64,000 nucleotides of DNA from positions 62,001 through 126,000 of the forward strand of contig JADKCC010000018.1 of NCBI GenBank assembly GCA_016714785.1, in the 5' to 3' direction. The stretch's first letter is position 1. Each line of letters starts with the position of its first letter. The translations under genes were made by a program, and so were the position numbers. The DNA is from Saprospiraceae bacterium. Lineage in GTDB: Bacteria; Bacteroidota; Bacteroidia; Chitinophagales; Saprospiraceae. The notes under the pieces were generated by a model, which worked only from the letters and a program-made list of their open reading frames with translations, had not been told where the DNA came from and made no database searches. Of this stretch, positions 8,996 through 17,753 are shown in pieces.

Positions 8996-11332
8996 CTACC
9001 TAAATATGGTAAGGCTGCCTTTATAGTTGATCGTTTTTCTATCTAAATACAGTACATTTGCTATCCATGTAAATACACCATCTTGGAGAAAATGCCCTTT
9101 AAAATCGGCATTCCAGTCTATCTCAGCTACACCTGATGCAGGTATATTTTCAGTTTTGAAAACAAGATTGCCCCATCTGTCATAGATTATAAAATATTCC
9201 AATTTTAAGACATCTTTTCCTGCAAGGTAGGTGATTTTATCGTTGATACCGTCATTATTTGGTGTTAAAACATTTGATATGACAAAACTTCTATCTTTTT
9301 CTACCTTTACTTTTATTGATGCTTCAACTAGACAGCCATCTTTTGATATTAAGATAATTTTGTAAGCCTCATCATCTAAAGGTAAAATACTGGTTTCCAA
9401 ACAGTTGCTGCAAGTCAAACCTTCAGATGGCGTCCATAAAACTTGTACATCTGTTGTATTAGATATTGCAATTAAACGAATAGTATCACCTAACTCAGCA
9501 GTTATATTTTCATTTGGAACTTTGATATCTGGAATGATAGCAGCAATTAAAGTATCTTGATTAGTAATTTGACATCCATTATTATCTTTGGATACAAGTG
9601 TATAAATACCTTCACTTAGATCACTTAAAATTTGTCCTTTGGTTAAAACGTTATTATTTAATGTATGTAAATAAGGAGGTACGCCACCTTTCAAATCGCT
9701 TATGAAAAACATACCAGATTGTGGGCCAGAACAATCTGGATCTACTACTGAAGTTTTAACTGAAATAGGCTCAGGGGAATTGATTTCAACATTGATATCT
9801 ATTATACAACCATTATTATCATGAACGATAGAATGATAAGAACCAGCTGTCAAACCAACAACTGAATCAACTTGCGCTCCATAAAAATCATGAGTGATTA
9901 CATAATTTGGTACGCCACCTGATATATTCCACTTTATTGATCCATCATTTTTTCCAAAACAACTAACCCCAAAATTATTATAAGAGGTAACATTGGCTGT
10001 CACTACCAATTTTTTAGGTTGTGATACTGCTTGATTGATTACATTTATATTTCCATAATTATCCTCAATCAAAATAGAATAGTTACCTTCATCAAGATTT
10101 CCCACTTTAATCCAATCATTTATATTAGTTATAGTCCCATTAAAAATTATTGAAGGATTTTCCAATTTAAACCCACTATAAGTAAATGGTGGTGTACCTG
10201 CATCTATCTTAAAGCTGATGGCTCCTGTATTATCCCCATTACATAATACGGGTGACATAATCGTATTACTTTTGATATTGCAGATTATCACATTCACATC
10301 TACAACCATAAAAATATTACATTCCTCTTGATTCTGAATAATTACTTCGTGTAATCCCTGAGTGAAGATAGTCCCATCACCTATCTTAATAGTATCTCCT
10401 TCACAAATTTGTATTTTTGTGAAGGCAGTAATCTTATCTTTTATACTTAATGCGAATGAAATAATACTATCACAACCATTTTTTGCTGTCACCTTAACTT
10501 CATAAGTGCCTGGGGCGCAATATTTATTACCCAAAAATGTAAAACACTCACCAAAACATATTTCTTGAGAAATTATACTTCTTGAAGTAGGCAATACCTT
10601 CACATTTTTACAAGTTTGAGGAGCTTCATCACAAACATTGGATGCATCCAAACAAACTTTATAAGTACCTGATTGTAAAAATGTATGTTGGATTTTTGTT
10701 CCTGTTTTAAAAAAAACGCCATCAATAGACCAACTATAAAAAGTTGCTCCCACCAAACCAGGAGTTTTCATTTCAAAATCATAGCCTTGACAAATTTCTT
10801 CCGGTATAATTATATCTGGAGCAATCTCTAATGGTGCTACTTTAGTAGATCCTTCTGTAACTTTGATCGTCCAATCACATATATCATTGGCACTACCATC
10901 CATTACAAAATAATAATATTGACCAATCACTAACGGTACTGTGTTTCTAAAAATCCTAGTCTCATTAGGTTGTATATCCGTGTCGCAATCACTAATCTTC
11001 CTAAAATTTTTGCAATCAATACCTTCATATAAACCAATCTCTAAACCTTGATTTCTGTTACAATTTGACACTCTAACTTCCAAAGTAAGATTGGTAGTAC
11101 CTGCAATAAACCCTATCCACTGCATGTGATGCACTTCAGTAGTACAAAATCCTGGCGGCGCTTGCCCAGTCACTGAACTATTGTTTCTCCCTGTAAATTC
11201 ATCAATATCACAAATGATACAAGCATCACTACAAAATGAGGTCATGGCAGGATTATTACCACAAATGGGTGGCTGTTGGCAGTGAACCAATTGCACTAAA
11301 AATACAAAAAGTATTGTACTTATTACTTTCAT
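8996..11332 (-). CDS. T9SS type B (CHU_C/gliding-associated) surface protein with PKD and SprB-like repeats
   Basis: A 778-residue exported protein. Signal peptide MKVISTILFVFLVQLVHC is followed by a Cys-rich N-terminal domain, a PKD-like domain (about 170-245: YSWSIDGVFF...SGTYKVCLDA), and at least three SprB-like repeats of pattern CxGxxxGxIxxxxxGGxPPY (about 355-600, e.g. VLCNGDNTGAISF, CFGKNDGSIKW, DPDCSGPQSGMFF). The C-terminal about 90 residues, beginning VLTPNNDGINDKITY and including YDRWGNLVF, are the gliding motility-associated sorting domain that directs T9SS export and cell-surface attachment. It probably acts as an adhesin or matrix protein. It is convergent with tatA and transcribed alone. 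Confidence 0.88.
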   Translation of the reverse strand: MKVISTILFVFLVQLVHCQQPPICGNNPAMTSFCSDACIICDIDEFTGRNNSSVTGQAPPGFCTTEVHHMQWIGFIAGTTNLTLEVRVSNCNRNQGLEIGLYEGIDCKNFRKISDCDTDIQPNETRIFRNTVPLVIGQYYYFVMDGSANDICDWTIKVTEGSTKVAPLEIAPDIIIPEEICQGYDFEMKTPGLVGATFYSWSIDGVFFKTGTKIQHTFLQSGTYKVCLDASNVCDEAPQTCKNVKVLPTSRSIISQEICFGECFTFLGNKYCAPGTYEVKVTAKNGCDSIISFALSIKDKITAFTKIQICEGDTIKIGDGTIFTQGLHEVIIQNQEECNIFMVVDVNVIICNIKSNTIMSPVLCNGDNTGAISFKIDAGTPPFTYSGFKLENPSIIFNGTITNINDWIKVGNLDEGNYSILIEDNYGNINVINQAVSQPKKLVVTANVTSYNNFGVSCFGKNDGSIKWNISGGVPNYVITHDFYGAQVDSVVGLTAGSYHSIVHDNNGCIIDINVEINSPEPISVKTSVVDPDCSGPQSGMFFISDLKGGVPPYLHTLNNNVLTKGQILSDLSEGIYTLVSKDNNGCQITNQDTLIAAIIPDIKVPNENITAELGDTIRLIAISNTTDVQVLWTPSEGLTCSNCLETSILPLDDEAYKIILISKDGCLVEASIKVKVEKDRSFVISNVLTPNNDGINDKITYLAGKDVLKLEYFIIYDRWGNLVFKTENIPASGVAEIDWNADFKGHFLQDGVFTWIANVLYLDRKTINYKGSLTIFR

Positions 11333-11454
11333 TTAAAAAAGAAAGTTTCAAAAATTTTAAATTACTTCTGTAAAAGTATAATAATATTGTTTTGTAATGA
11401 AATTTTGATACAATTTTTAATTTTTTGTCGTCTTTTTCAAGTTTAACATTAGCA

Positions 11455-11487
11455 AAACAAAAAAAGGGCAGCATCTCTACTACCCTT
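11455..11487 (-). terminator. Rho-independent terminator of the ccm-gdh operon
   Basis: On the minus strand AAGGGTAG pairs with CTGCCCTT (eight pairs with one G-T wobble, 11464-11487) and is followed by a T-rich tract just after the glutamate dehydrogenase stop. Confidence 0.75.
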
Positions 11488-11512
11488 TCTTCCATTTATT
11501 TTTACAAAACCA

Positions 11513-12931
11513 TTATGGGAATACACCCAAAGTCATGTAATCTCCAGCTACTTTATTGAGTGCGCAGATAAATGCAGCATCTCTTAAGTTATCCACTTTC
11601 GGATAAGTATGATAGACTTCCATGATTTGATGATAAGAATTGATCATCGTTTCTTCCAATCCTGAACGCACCAAATCTACTTCTTCTGCACCTCGTGTGA
11701 TAAATTGTTTCTCTTTCTCATTGATAGATTTACCTGTTAGTCCTTCGAATGTAGTGACTATATTTTGGTAAGTATTTTGATTAAACCGTTTGTCCATACG
11801 ACCGAATCTCATGTGAGATAGGTTTTTCAACCATTCAAAATAAGAAACCGTCACACCACCAGCATTACAGTACATATCAGGTATAATAATTCCACCATTT
11901 TTAATAATGATATCAGCACCTTCAGCTGTGATTGGTCCGTTGGCTGCTTCTGCAATCACTTTTGCTTTTACTTTGTGCGCATTTTCTTCTGTGATGACAG
12001 ATTCCAGTGCTGCAGGTACCAATATATCACACTCTATACCTGCCCAATCTCCACGATCATTCATCGTTACCGTGCCAGGCATTCCGAGTATTGTGCCATT
12101 TGCCTTTCTATAATCCAAAGCGGCTTGCATATCAATACCTTTCTCGCTGTATATGGTTCCTTCCATTTCGGAAAGACCAATGATTTTGACATCACCTTCT
12201 TGCTGCGATATCAGACCTGTATAAGAACCGACATTACCCATCCCTTGGATGACCATTGTCTTTCCTGCAATTCCTTTGGTAGCGCCTATTCTCTTCAATT
12301 GAGATTCATCATTAAACACTTCTCTGATAGCATAATAGACTCCACGTCCTGTAGCTTCAGTACGACCATTGATACCATTTTGTCTCACTGGCTTACCAGT
12401 CACACAACCAGCGGCATCTATCTCACCACCTTTAAAAGTTTGGTAAGTATCAAGAATCCAAGCCATCTCTCTTTCGCCTGTACCATAATCTGGTGCTGGA
12501 ACATCGATACTTGGTCCTATGAAATTTTTTCGTATCAACTCTACAGTGTATCGTCTAGTGATACGCTCCAATTCTTCAGGTGTATAAGCTCTAGGGCTAA
12601 TCTTAACACCACCTTTGGCACCTCCGAATGGTACATCGACAATGGCACACTTATAAGTCATCAATGCAGCCAATGCCATCACTTCTTCTTGATCTACCAA
12701 GTGGCTGAATCTGATTCCGCCTTTGGTAGGAAGTCTGTGGTGGGAATGTTGTACTCTATAAGCCTCAATGACCTGATATGAATCGCCGATTTTTACCGGA
12801 AAATTCATCTGATATACTGCATTACAAACCTTGATTTGTGCTAACAAACCCGGGTGTATGTCAGTATGTGCCGCAGCCCTGTCGAAATTGGCCTGCACAC
12901 TTTCAAAAAACTTTGCTTGTTTACTGCTCAT
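11513..12931 (-). CDS. Glu/Leu/Phe/Val dehydrogenase family protein, probable glutamate dehydrogenase
   Basis: Catalyses reversible oxidative deamination of glutamate to 2-oxoglutarate and ammonia. The N-terminal dimerisation/substrate domain contains KGGIRFSHLVDQEEVMALA and the catalytic block PFGGAKGGVK (about 100-110). APDYGTGEREMAWI is the conserved Asp/Gly loop, and the Rossmann part carries VIQGMGNVGSYTG. At 472 residues it is slightly longer than many bacterial enzymes. The start overlaps the ccmD-like gene by 11 bp, so it is co-transcribed with the cytochrome c maturation genes, an arrangement without an obvious functional reason. NAD versus NADP preference cannot be read reliably from sequence. 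Confidence 0.9.
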   Translation of the reverse strand: MSSKQAKFFESVQANFDRAAAHTDIHPGLLAQIKVCNAVYQMNFPVKIGDSYQVIEAYRVQHSHHRLPTKGGIRFSHLVDQEEVMALAALMTYKCAIVDVPFGGAKGGVKISPRAYTPEELERITRRYTVELIRKNFIGPSIDVPAPDYGTGEREMAWILDTYQTFKGGEIDAAGCVTGKPVRQNGINGRTEATGRGVYYAIREVFNDESQLKRIGATKGIAGKTMVIQGMGNVGSYTGLISQQEGDVKIIGLSEMEGTIYSEKGIDMQAALDYRKANGTILGMPGTVTMNDRGDWAGIECDILVPAALESVITEENAHKVKAKVIAEAANGPITAEGADIIIKNGGIIIPDMYCNAGGVTVSYFEWLKNLSHMRFGRMDKRFNQNTYQNIVTTFEGLTGKSINEKEKQFITRGAEEVDLVRSGLEETMINSYHQIMEVYHTYPKVDNLRDAAFICALNKVAGDYMTLGVFP

Positions 12932-13151
12932 TTTTAATCTGATTTTCTAATTTGGTTAGTTTATTGTCCAATCGAAATAGAAATATCACTATTCCGAAAA
13001 AGATGACTACAATGACTGTAACTACTGCATATATCTTGCCAGTACTTCGTAAAAAGTCCAGACTATCACTCTGTGCAGAAGTTATGCCCCACCAAAACAT
13101 CATTATGATGGAAAGCGAGACAAATTTCTTAATTTTTAAATGATTATTCAT
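12921..13151 (-). CDS. CcmD-like small membrane protein
   Basis: A 76-residue protein with an N-terminal hydrophobic/signal segment ending SAQS, and one transmembrane helix (about 42-60: YAVVTVIVVIFFGIVIFLF) followed by a charged coiled tail (LDNKLTKLENQIK). CcmD homologues assist the CcmABC heme-handling complex and are always tiny one-helix proteins with little sequence conservation, so position between ccmC and the dehydrogenase is the main evidence. Confidence 0.7.
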   Translation of the reverse strand: MNNHLKIKKFVSLSIIMMFWWGITSAQSDSLDFLRSTGKIYAVVTVIVVIFFGIVIFLFRLDNKLTKLENQIKNEQ

Positions 13152-13168
13152 GTATTGAATAGGTTATT

Positions 13169-14224
13169 TTAAGATTTTAAAAATATTTTTTCTTTCAATC
13201 GCTCATATCGCAATAAAAGTGTAGCCATCCAAGTTCCCAACATGGTCAATGCAATAATGGATGGGTAAAAAAACATACGAAGCGTATGGTCTAAATCTTC
13301 GCCACCCAATGCAGGATTCCCACCATTACCAGGATGAAGACTGTCTGTCAACCTAGGTATCACAAATACCAACGGTATCAGAGCCAAAAATGCAAAAATA
13401 CTATATGAAGCAGACAATTTTGCCCTTCTATCGTGATCGGAGGACGATCCTCTAAGTACCAAATAAGCCAAATATATCAACATAGCTATTGCTGTCATAT
13501 TAAGTTTGACATCAGTAGTCCAGAAAGTATTCCATGTAAATTTTGCCCAAACTGAGCCCGTAAGTAATCCCAATACTCCATACAAGATAGCTATCTTATT
13601 AAATGATGCCGACTGTATGTCATGATCGTAAAGTCCTGTACGAAGATACATTACTGCATGGTACAATCCAGCTATCAAGAGAAGAAACATAGCAAACCAT
13701 AATGCAACATGAAAAAAAGTATTGCGTATTGTTTCGTTCAAGATATTCCTGTATGGAAATTTAATGCCTTCGGATTTATTAAGATTGGAAAGTGCTGCAC
13801 TAAGCCAAGGGCCATTTCCTATTCGAGTAGAATCATTTAATGTGACAAACAATGCATTAGGTTGTACAAAAGCACCATCCATTTCATTATCTATAATCAA
13901 GGTTAGTGGTTGTACTTGGTCATCAGATGGAAACTGATCGGGTACACTAAAAGTCAATGTTGCTTCATTTTCATTTTTTGCAATAAATTGACTGGACTTG
14001 ATGGCATGTATTAAATCTAACTTAAGCCAAGCCCTATGATTTTGGGCAGATTTGAAGTGCGTATTATACCCAACCACACTGATGATGATAGATTCGCCAC
14101 TCTTGGCATTACTGGGCTGTGTAGCAGTTACACCCGACCTTGTGGGTATTGTCATACCACCTATGAGGACAACCAAAAATATAAGGGCTCCACCAATTTT
14201 CCACCAAAGTCCTTTTATACTCAT
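13169..14224 (-). CDS. ccmC: Cytochrome c maturation protein CcmC/CcsA family
   Basis: Integral membrane heme-handling protein of cytochrome c biogenesis. It has one N-terminal helix, a roughly 110-residue extracytoplasmic domain (about 30-165), then several transmembrane helices. The tryptophan-rich heme motif reads GSVWAKFTWNTFWTTDVKLN (about 220-239), corresponding to WGxxWxxWxWD of the family, and candidate heme-ligand histidines occur in TFFHVALWFAM and LDHTLRMFF. At 351 residues it is longer than E. coli CcmC because of the extra soluble domain, typical for Bacteroidota. It lies 20 bp downstream of ccmB. Confidence 0.85.
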   Translation of the reverse strand: MSIKGLWWKIGGALIFLVVLIGGMTIPTRSGVTATQPSNAKSGESIIISVVGYNTHFKSAQNHRAWLKLDLIHAIKSSQFIAKNENEATLTFSVPDQFPSDDQVQPLTLIIDNEMDGAFVQPNALFVTLNDSTRIGNGPWLSAALSNLNKSEGIKFPYRNILNETIRNTFFHVALWFAMFLLLIAGLYHAVMYLRTGLYDHDIQSASFNKIAILYGVLGLLTGSVWAKFTWNTFWTTDVKLNMTAIAMLIYLAYLVLRGSSSDHDRRAKLSASYSIFAFLALIPLVFVIPRLTDSLHPGNGGNPALGGEDLDHTLRMFFYPSIIALTMLGTWMATLLLRYERLKEKIFLKS

Positions 14225-14244
14225 ATTCTACATTCTTTATAAAA

Positions 14245-14901
14245 CTAACTTCTCCATAACGCAGGAAAAAGCAATAACATTGCGCCTAATAAAATACTAT
14301 CTACACCTACCAAAAGCCATACATCTTGCATCACTGCGGTATCTACCAACAACCGAGTACTAACAGCTGATATTTTTAATAGCAATAAAACGATAGGTAA
14401 AACCAATGGCAAAGCTAAGATTGACATCAAAGTAGCATTGCCACTATCAGATGATGAAATGACGGATACAAATGTAAATACTACAGAAATACCAAAAATC
14501 CCCAAAGCAGAACCCATAAAAAACAACCCTGAATCTTTAACAGGAAAGCCTGAAAATACCGCCATAAACACAAGGATAATCATAAACAAACTGCAAAGAA
14601 AAACAAAATTATAAACCAATTTAGCAACGATCAAATCTATAGGATCAAATAAAGTATAGTAATATAGATATGTCTCTCTTTTTTCTTGAAGAAAACTTTT
14701 GACAACAGCGTTTAAACCAGCAAATAGCATGATGATCCAAATCAGAATTGTCCATTCACGTGGATTGATATTGTTAAATGACTTAAATATAAGGAAAACC
14801 ACTGTAGCTGCAAAAAGGAAAATACCTCCTAAAGCAAATTTTTGCCTGAACTCAATAGACAACTCTTTGATGAAGATATCTTTTACTTTAGTGATATTCA
14901 T
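14245..14901 (-). CDS. ccmB: Heme exporter subunit CcmB
   Basis: CcmB is the membrane component of the CcmABC ABC-type complex that releases holo-CcmE during cytochrome c maturation. The 218-residue protein has six predicted transmembrane segments; the cytoplasmic N-terminus IFIKELSIEFRQKFALGGI and the QEKRETYLYYYTLF loop (about 72-85) match the family. ccmB is the first gene of the operon here. Neither ccmA nor ccmE lies in the window, so the ATPase must be encoded elsewhere. Confidence 0.9.
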   Translation of the reverse strand: MNITKVKDIFIKELSIEFRQKFALGGIFLFAATVVFLIFKSFNNINPREWTILIWIIMLFAGLNAVVKSFLQEKRETYLYYYTLFDPIDLIVAKLVYNFVFLCSLFMIILVFMAVFSGFPVKDSGLFFMGSALGIFGISVVFTFVSVISSSDSGNATLMSILALPLVLPIVLLLLKISAVSTRLLVDTAVMQDVWLLVGVDSILLGAMLLLFPALWRS

Positions 14902-14917
14902 GACATACTATTAGGGG

Positions 14918-14925
14918 CAAAGGTA
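14918..14925 (-). promoter_or_regulatory. Probable -7 element upstream of ccmB
   Basis: The minus strand reads TACCTTTG 16 bp upstream of the ccmB ATG; no clear -33 TTG at standard spacing. Confidence 0.5.
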
Positions 14926-14986
14926 CAAGATTTTTTTGGGGGATTTTAATATTCATTTAAGAATTAGATATGTGAAGATATTTTAC

Positions 14987-15475
14987 TTACAAACTATCCA
15001 TCGCGAAAATTATCTCACCCGTTGGCAATATCTCCATGGCAAAAGCTTTAGACATGGATGCGTCATACTCTTCTCCATCCATGGTTTGCCCTGCTATGAT
15101 ATTGATGATGAGATCTGGCTCTATTGATGCTACCGATTTTCTAATAATGAGATCGTTGACGATGGTATTGGCAATAGATTTTTTATTGATCAGCTCACCA
15201 TTTTTATCCAGCGTCACTAACATGAAGTCGTACCTCAATAAGCTGCCTTTCCAATACACTACAGCATTAAATTTATCTTCTTTTGGCAATTTAAAACAAG
15301 GAATAAACTCTGTAAATTCATCTGCTTCTTTTTCCCAATCCAAGAGTATCTCCTCTATAAATGACTGAGGAAATGGATCACTTTCTGCTTCATACTCACT
15401 GAGATGATCTTCTGAAACTAATACAGGCAGACTAGTCTCTGGAAAATAATGTAATATCCGTTCCAGTTTACTCAT
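14987..15475 (-). CDS. Hypothetical protein downstream of nadC
   Basis: A 162-residue acidic soluble protein without signal peptide or membrane helix. I do not recognise a family. The N-terminal half is rich in Asp/Glu (FIEEILLDWEKEADEF), and the C-terminal half has alternating hydrophobic strands (AVVYWKGSLLRYDFMLVTLD, DLIINIIAG). The start is 4 bp after the nadC stop, so the two genes are translationally close and co-transcribed; a link to NAD metabolism is only suggested by this. Confidence 0.7.
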   Translation of the reverse strand: MSKLERILHYFPETSLPVLVSEDHLSEYEAESDPFPQSFIEEILLDWEKEADEFTEFIPCFKLPKEDKFNAVVYWKGSLLRYDFMLVTLDKNGELINKKSIANTIVNDLIIRKSVASIEPDLIINIIAGQTMDGEEYDASMSKAFAMEILPTGEIIFAMDSL

Positions 15476-15479
15476 AACC

Positions 15480-16337
15480 TTAGTCTTTGATCACTTTTAA
15501 GCTGAGGTCAAGCGTGCCAGCAGAATGCGTCAAAGCACCTACAGAGATATAATCTACCCCAGACTCAGCAATCTTACGCACTGTATGTAATGTCACTCCA
15601 CCTGATGCTTCTGTTTCAAATCTACCATCCACATGGGCTACTGCTTCTCTTAGGATCGGCAATTCAAAATTGTCCATCATGATACGAGTGATACCACCTT
15701 TATCCAATACTTCATGAAGTTCTACTAGGTTTCTTACTTCGACGGTGATATCGAGATCTAGATTATTGTCTTTGAGATATTGATGCACTTTGGTGATGGC
15801 CTCCGTATGAGATCCACACGCATCCACATGATTGTCTTTGATCATGATCCAGTCATATAGTCCTGTCCGATAATTGTCACAACCACCTATTCTTACAGCC
15901 CATTTTTCGAGAAAACGCATCAAAGGTGTCGTCTTTCTAGTATCTAATATCTTGACTGGCAAGCCTTCCACTTCAAAAGCAAATCTAGAACTTAATGTAG
16001 CAATACCGCTGAGCCTCTGCATAGTATTGAGCACCAATCTTTCTGCTTTAAGCAAAGCTTGCGAATTACACTCAATATAAAAAGCTACATCTCCATATTT
16101 GACATCTTCGCCATCTTTTATTTTTATATCTATTATAGAAGTTGGATCTACATGTTTGAATATGGCTTCGGCTATCGCAACTCCTGCGATTACACCTTCT
16201 GCTTTGACCAAAAGTCTTGCATGACTTCTGTCATCTGTAGGTATGCACGCTAATGAGGTATGGTCACCTTCATGAATATCTTCATAAAGCCCGTCTGCTA
16301 TAAATCTATTTAAAAGTTCCTGATCTAAATTATACAT
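15480..16337 (-). CDS. nadC: Nicotinate-nucleotide pyrophosphorylase (quinolinate phosphoribosyltransferase)
   Basis: Converts quinolinate and PRPP to nicotinate mononucleotide, CO2 and PPi in de novo NAD synthesis. The 285-residue protein has the family blocks in order: EGDHTSLACIP (N-terminal), ERLVLNTMQRLSGIAT (about 101-116), DTRKTTPLMR (131-140), GGCDNYRTGLYDWIMIKDNH (151-170), IMMDNF, EASGGV and YISVGALTHSAGTLDLSL at the C-terminus. Arg and Lys residues in RKTTP and MIKDNH bind the substrates. A good promoter lies just upstream. nadA and nadB are not nearby. Confidence 0.95.
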   Translation of the reverse strand: MYNLDQELLNRFIADGLYEDIHEGDHTSLACIPTDDRSHARLLVKAEGVIAGVAIAEAIFKHVDPTSIIDIKIKDGEDVKYGDVAFYIECNSQALLKAERLVLNTMQRLSGIATLSSRFAFEVEGLPVKILDTRKTTPLMRFLEKWAVRIGGCDNYRTGLYDWIMIKDNHVDACGSHTEAITKVHQYLKDNNLDLDITVEVRNLVELHEVLDKGGITRIMMDNFELPILREAVAHVDGRFETEASGGVTLHTVRKIAESGVDYISVGALTHSAGTLDLSLKVIKD

Positions 16338-16354
16338 TTTCTAAAATATTTTTG

Positions 16355-16382
16355 CAAAGTTAATTCAATATTATCAAAACAA
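16355..16382 (-). promoter_or_regulatory. nadC promoter (TTG, 17 bp, TAACTTTG)
   Basis: On the minus strand TTG (16380-16382) and TAACTTTG (16355-16362) are separated by 17 bp, and the -7 box lies 17 bp before the nadC ATG. Confidence 0.65.
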
Positions 16383-16414
16383 CTTATTCTCAAAAGAATT
16401 GAGTCATGAAGAAA

Positions 16415-16450
16415 AAAAGGATATTGATTTTTCCAAACCAATATCCTTTT
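16415..16450 (-). terminator. Rho-independent terminator after sucD
   Basis: A perfect 12-bp stem (AAAAGGATATTG with CAATATCCTTTT) around a 12-base loop, with a T tract on the minus strand, 26 bp downstream of the sucD stop. It ends the carA-eno-ftsB-sucD operon. Confidence 0.85.
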
Positions 16451-16475
16451 ATACTTTCTACACTCTATTATAAAA

Positions 16476-17351
16476 TTATCCCTTCAATACTTTGGCCATG
16501 GTAATACCTATATCCGCAGGAGAGTTGACTACATGAATGCCGCACTCTGCCATGATTTTCATTTTTGCTTCTGCTGTGTCTTCATGACCACCTACAATTG
16601 CGCCAGCATGTCCCATCGTTCGTCCTTTGGGAGCTGTTTGTCCAGCTATGAATCCTACCACTGGCTTTTTATTACCTGTTTCTAGTATATACCTAGCCGC
16701 CTGTGCTTCATAATTGCCACCAATTTCACCGATCATAACGATACCGTCTGTTTCAGGGTCTTCCATCAATAACTTAACCGCATCTTTGGTCGGAGTACCA
16801 ATAATTGGATCGCCACCTATCCCAATAGCTGTAGATATACCCATTCCAGCTTTTACGATTTGGTCTGCAGCTTCATAAGTCAAAGTACCAGATTTAGACA
16901 CCACTCCGATTCTGCCTTTTTTAAAAACAAAGCCTGGCATGATACCAACTTTTGCCTCGTCTGGTGTGATAACGCCGGGGCAGTTAGGACCTACAAGCGT
17001 GCAATTATATTTTTCTATATATGCTTTGGCTATCACCATGTCTTGCACAGGAATGCCTTCAGTGATACAAATAATTACCTTGATACCTGCTTCTGCTGCT
17101 TCCATGATGGCATCAGCAGCAAACCCAGGTGGTACAAAAATGATAGAAGTATCAGCTCCTGCTTTATTAACTGCATCTTTGACTGAATTAAAAACTGGCC
17201 TACCTAGATGTTCTGTACCTCCTTTACCTGGAGTTACACCACCTATCACATTGGTACCATATTCTATCATTTGCTCAGCATGAAAAGTACCTTCTTTCCC
17301 AGTAAATCCCTGAACAATAATTTTTGAATTTTTATTAACTAGTACACTCAT
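16476..17351 (-). CDS. sucD: Succinate-CoA ligase alpha subunit
   Basis: The alpha subunit binds CoA and carries the phosphohistidine in the TCA-cycle conversion of succinyl-CoA to succinate with ATP/GTP formation. CoA-binding Rossmann region: IIVQGFTGKEGTFHAEQM (about 11-28) and GGVTPGKGG. The ligase domain includes VGPNCPGVI (about 120-128) and FIAGQTAPKGRTMGHAGAIV, whose His (about 248) is the phosphorylation site. Full length, 291 residues. The beta subunit gene sucC is not adjacent, unlike in many bacteria. It is separated by 9 bp from ftsB and is the last gene of its operon. Confidence 0.95.
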   Translation of the reverse strand: MSVLVNKNSKIIVQGFTGKEGTFHAEQMIEYGTNVIGGVTPGKGGTEHLGRPVFNSVKDAVNKAGADTSIIFVPPGFAADAIMEAAEAGIKVIICITEGIPVQDMVIAKAYIEKYNCTLVGPNCPGVITPDEAKVGIMPGFVFKKGRIGVVSKSGTLTYEAADQIVKAGMGISTAIGIGGDPIIGTPTKDAVKLLMEDPETDGIVMIGEIGGNYEAQAARYILETGNKKPVVGFIAGQTAPKGRTMGHAGAIVGGHEDTAEAKMKIMAECGIHVVNSPADIGITMAKVLKG

Positions 17352-17360
17352 TTAAATGGT

Positions 17361-17684
17361 CTATTTTTTTGTTTGTTCTATCAATATGATTTCTTCGCCA
17401 GGCAAATGCATCAAATGTTTTTCCCTCGCAAACTTCTCATGATTATATCTTAAATCTTCTCTATCTTTTATGGCTTGCGCTATCTCATCATTCAATTGCT
17501 CTTTTTCCACTTCCATTTTTGTAATGTTACCTTTTAATTTCTGATATGCAAAAATATTATGCTTATCAAAAAAAGTAACCCATACAATAAACAACACCGT
17601 CACCACTGTATATTTATTGATCCATGTAGCAGAAACGCCAATCAAAGAAGCCAAATCTTCTAGTATTTTCTTATCTTTTGCCAT
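17361..17684 (-). CDS. FtsB/DivIC-family septum formation initiator
   Basis: A 107-residue bitopic membrane protein: a short cytoplasmic N-terminus, one transmembrane helix (about 24-40, YTVVTVLFIVWVTFFD), then a coiled coil (KLKGNITKMEVEKEQLNDEI) and the conserved motif EKFAREKHLMHLPGEEIILI near the end. FtsB/DivIC joins FtsL and FtsQ in the divisome to activate septal peptidoglycan synthesis. Location directly after enolase is a widespread arrangement of this gene (eno-ftsB), supporting the call. Confidence 0.88.
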   Translation of the reverse strand: MAKDKKILEDLASLIGVSATWINKYTVVTVLFIVWVTFFDKHNIFAYQKLKGNITKMEVEKEQLNDEIAQAIKDREDLRYNHEKFAREKHLMHLPGEEIILIEQTKK

Positions 17685-17753
17685 TATTTAAAAATTTACA
17701 TTTTAAAAATTAAACTATTGAGACCTTACTTCAATAGATATATTAAACACACT

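Noticed and set aside
11975..12781. 268-codon frame opposite glutamate dehydrogenase
   Set aside because: Antisense shadow of a clearly homologous gene, rich in Ser/His/Cys from codon bias of the other strand.
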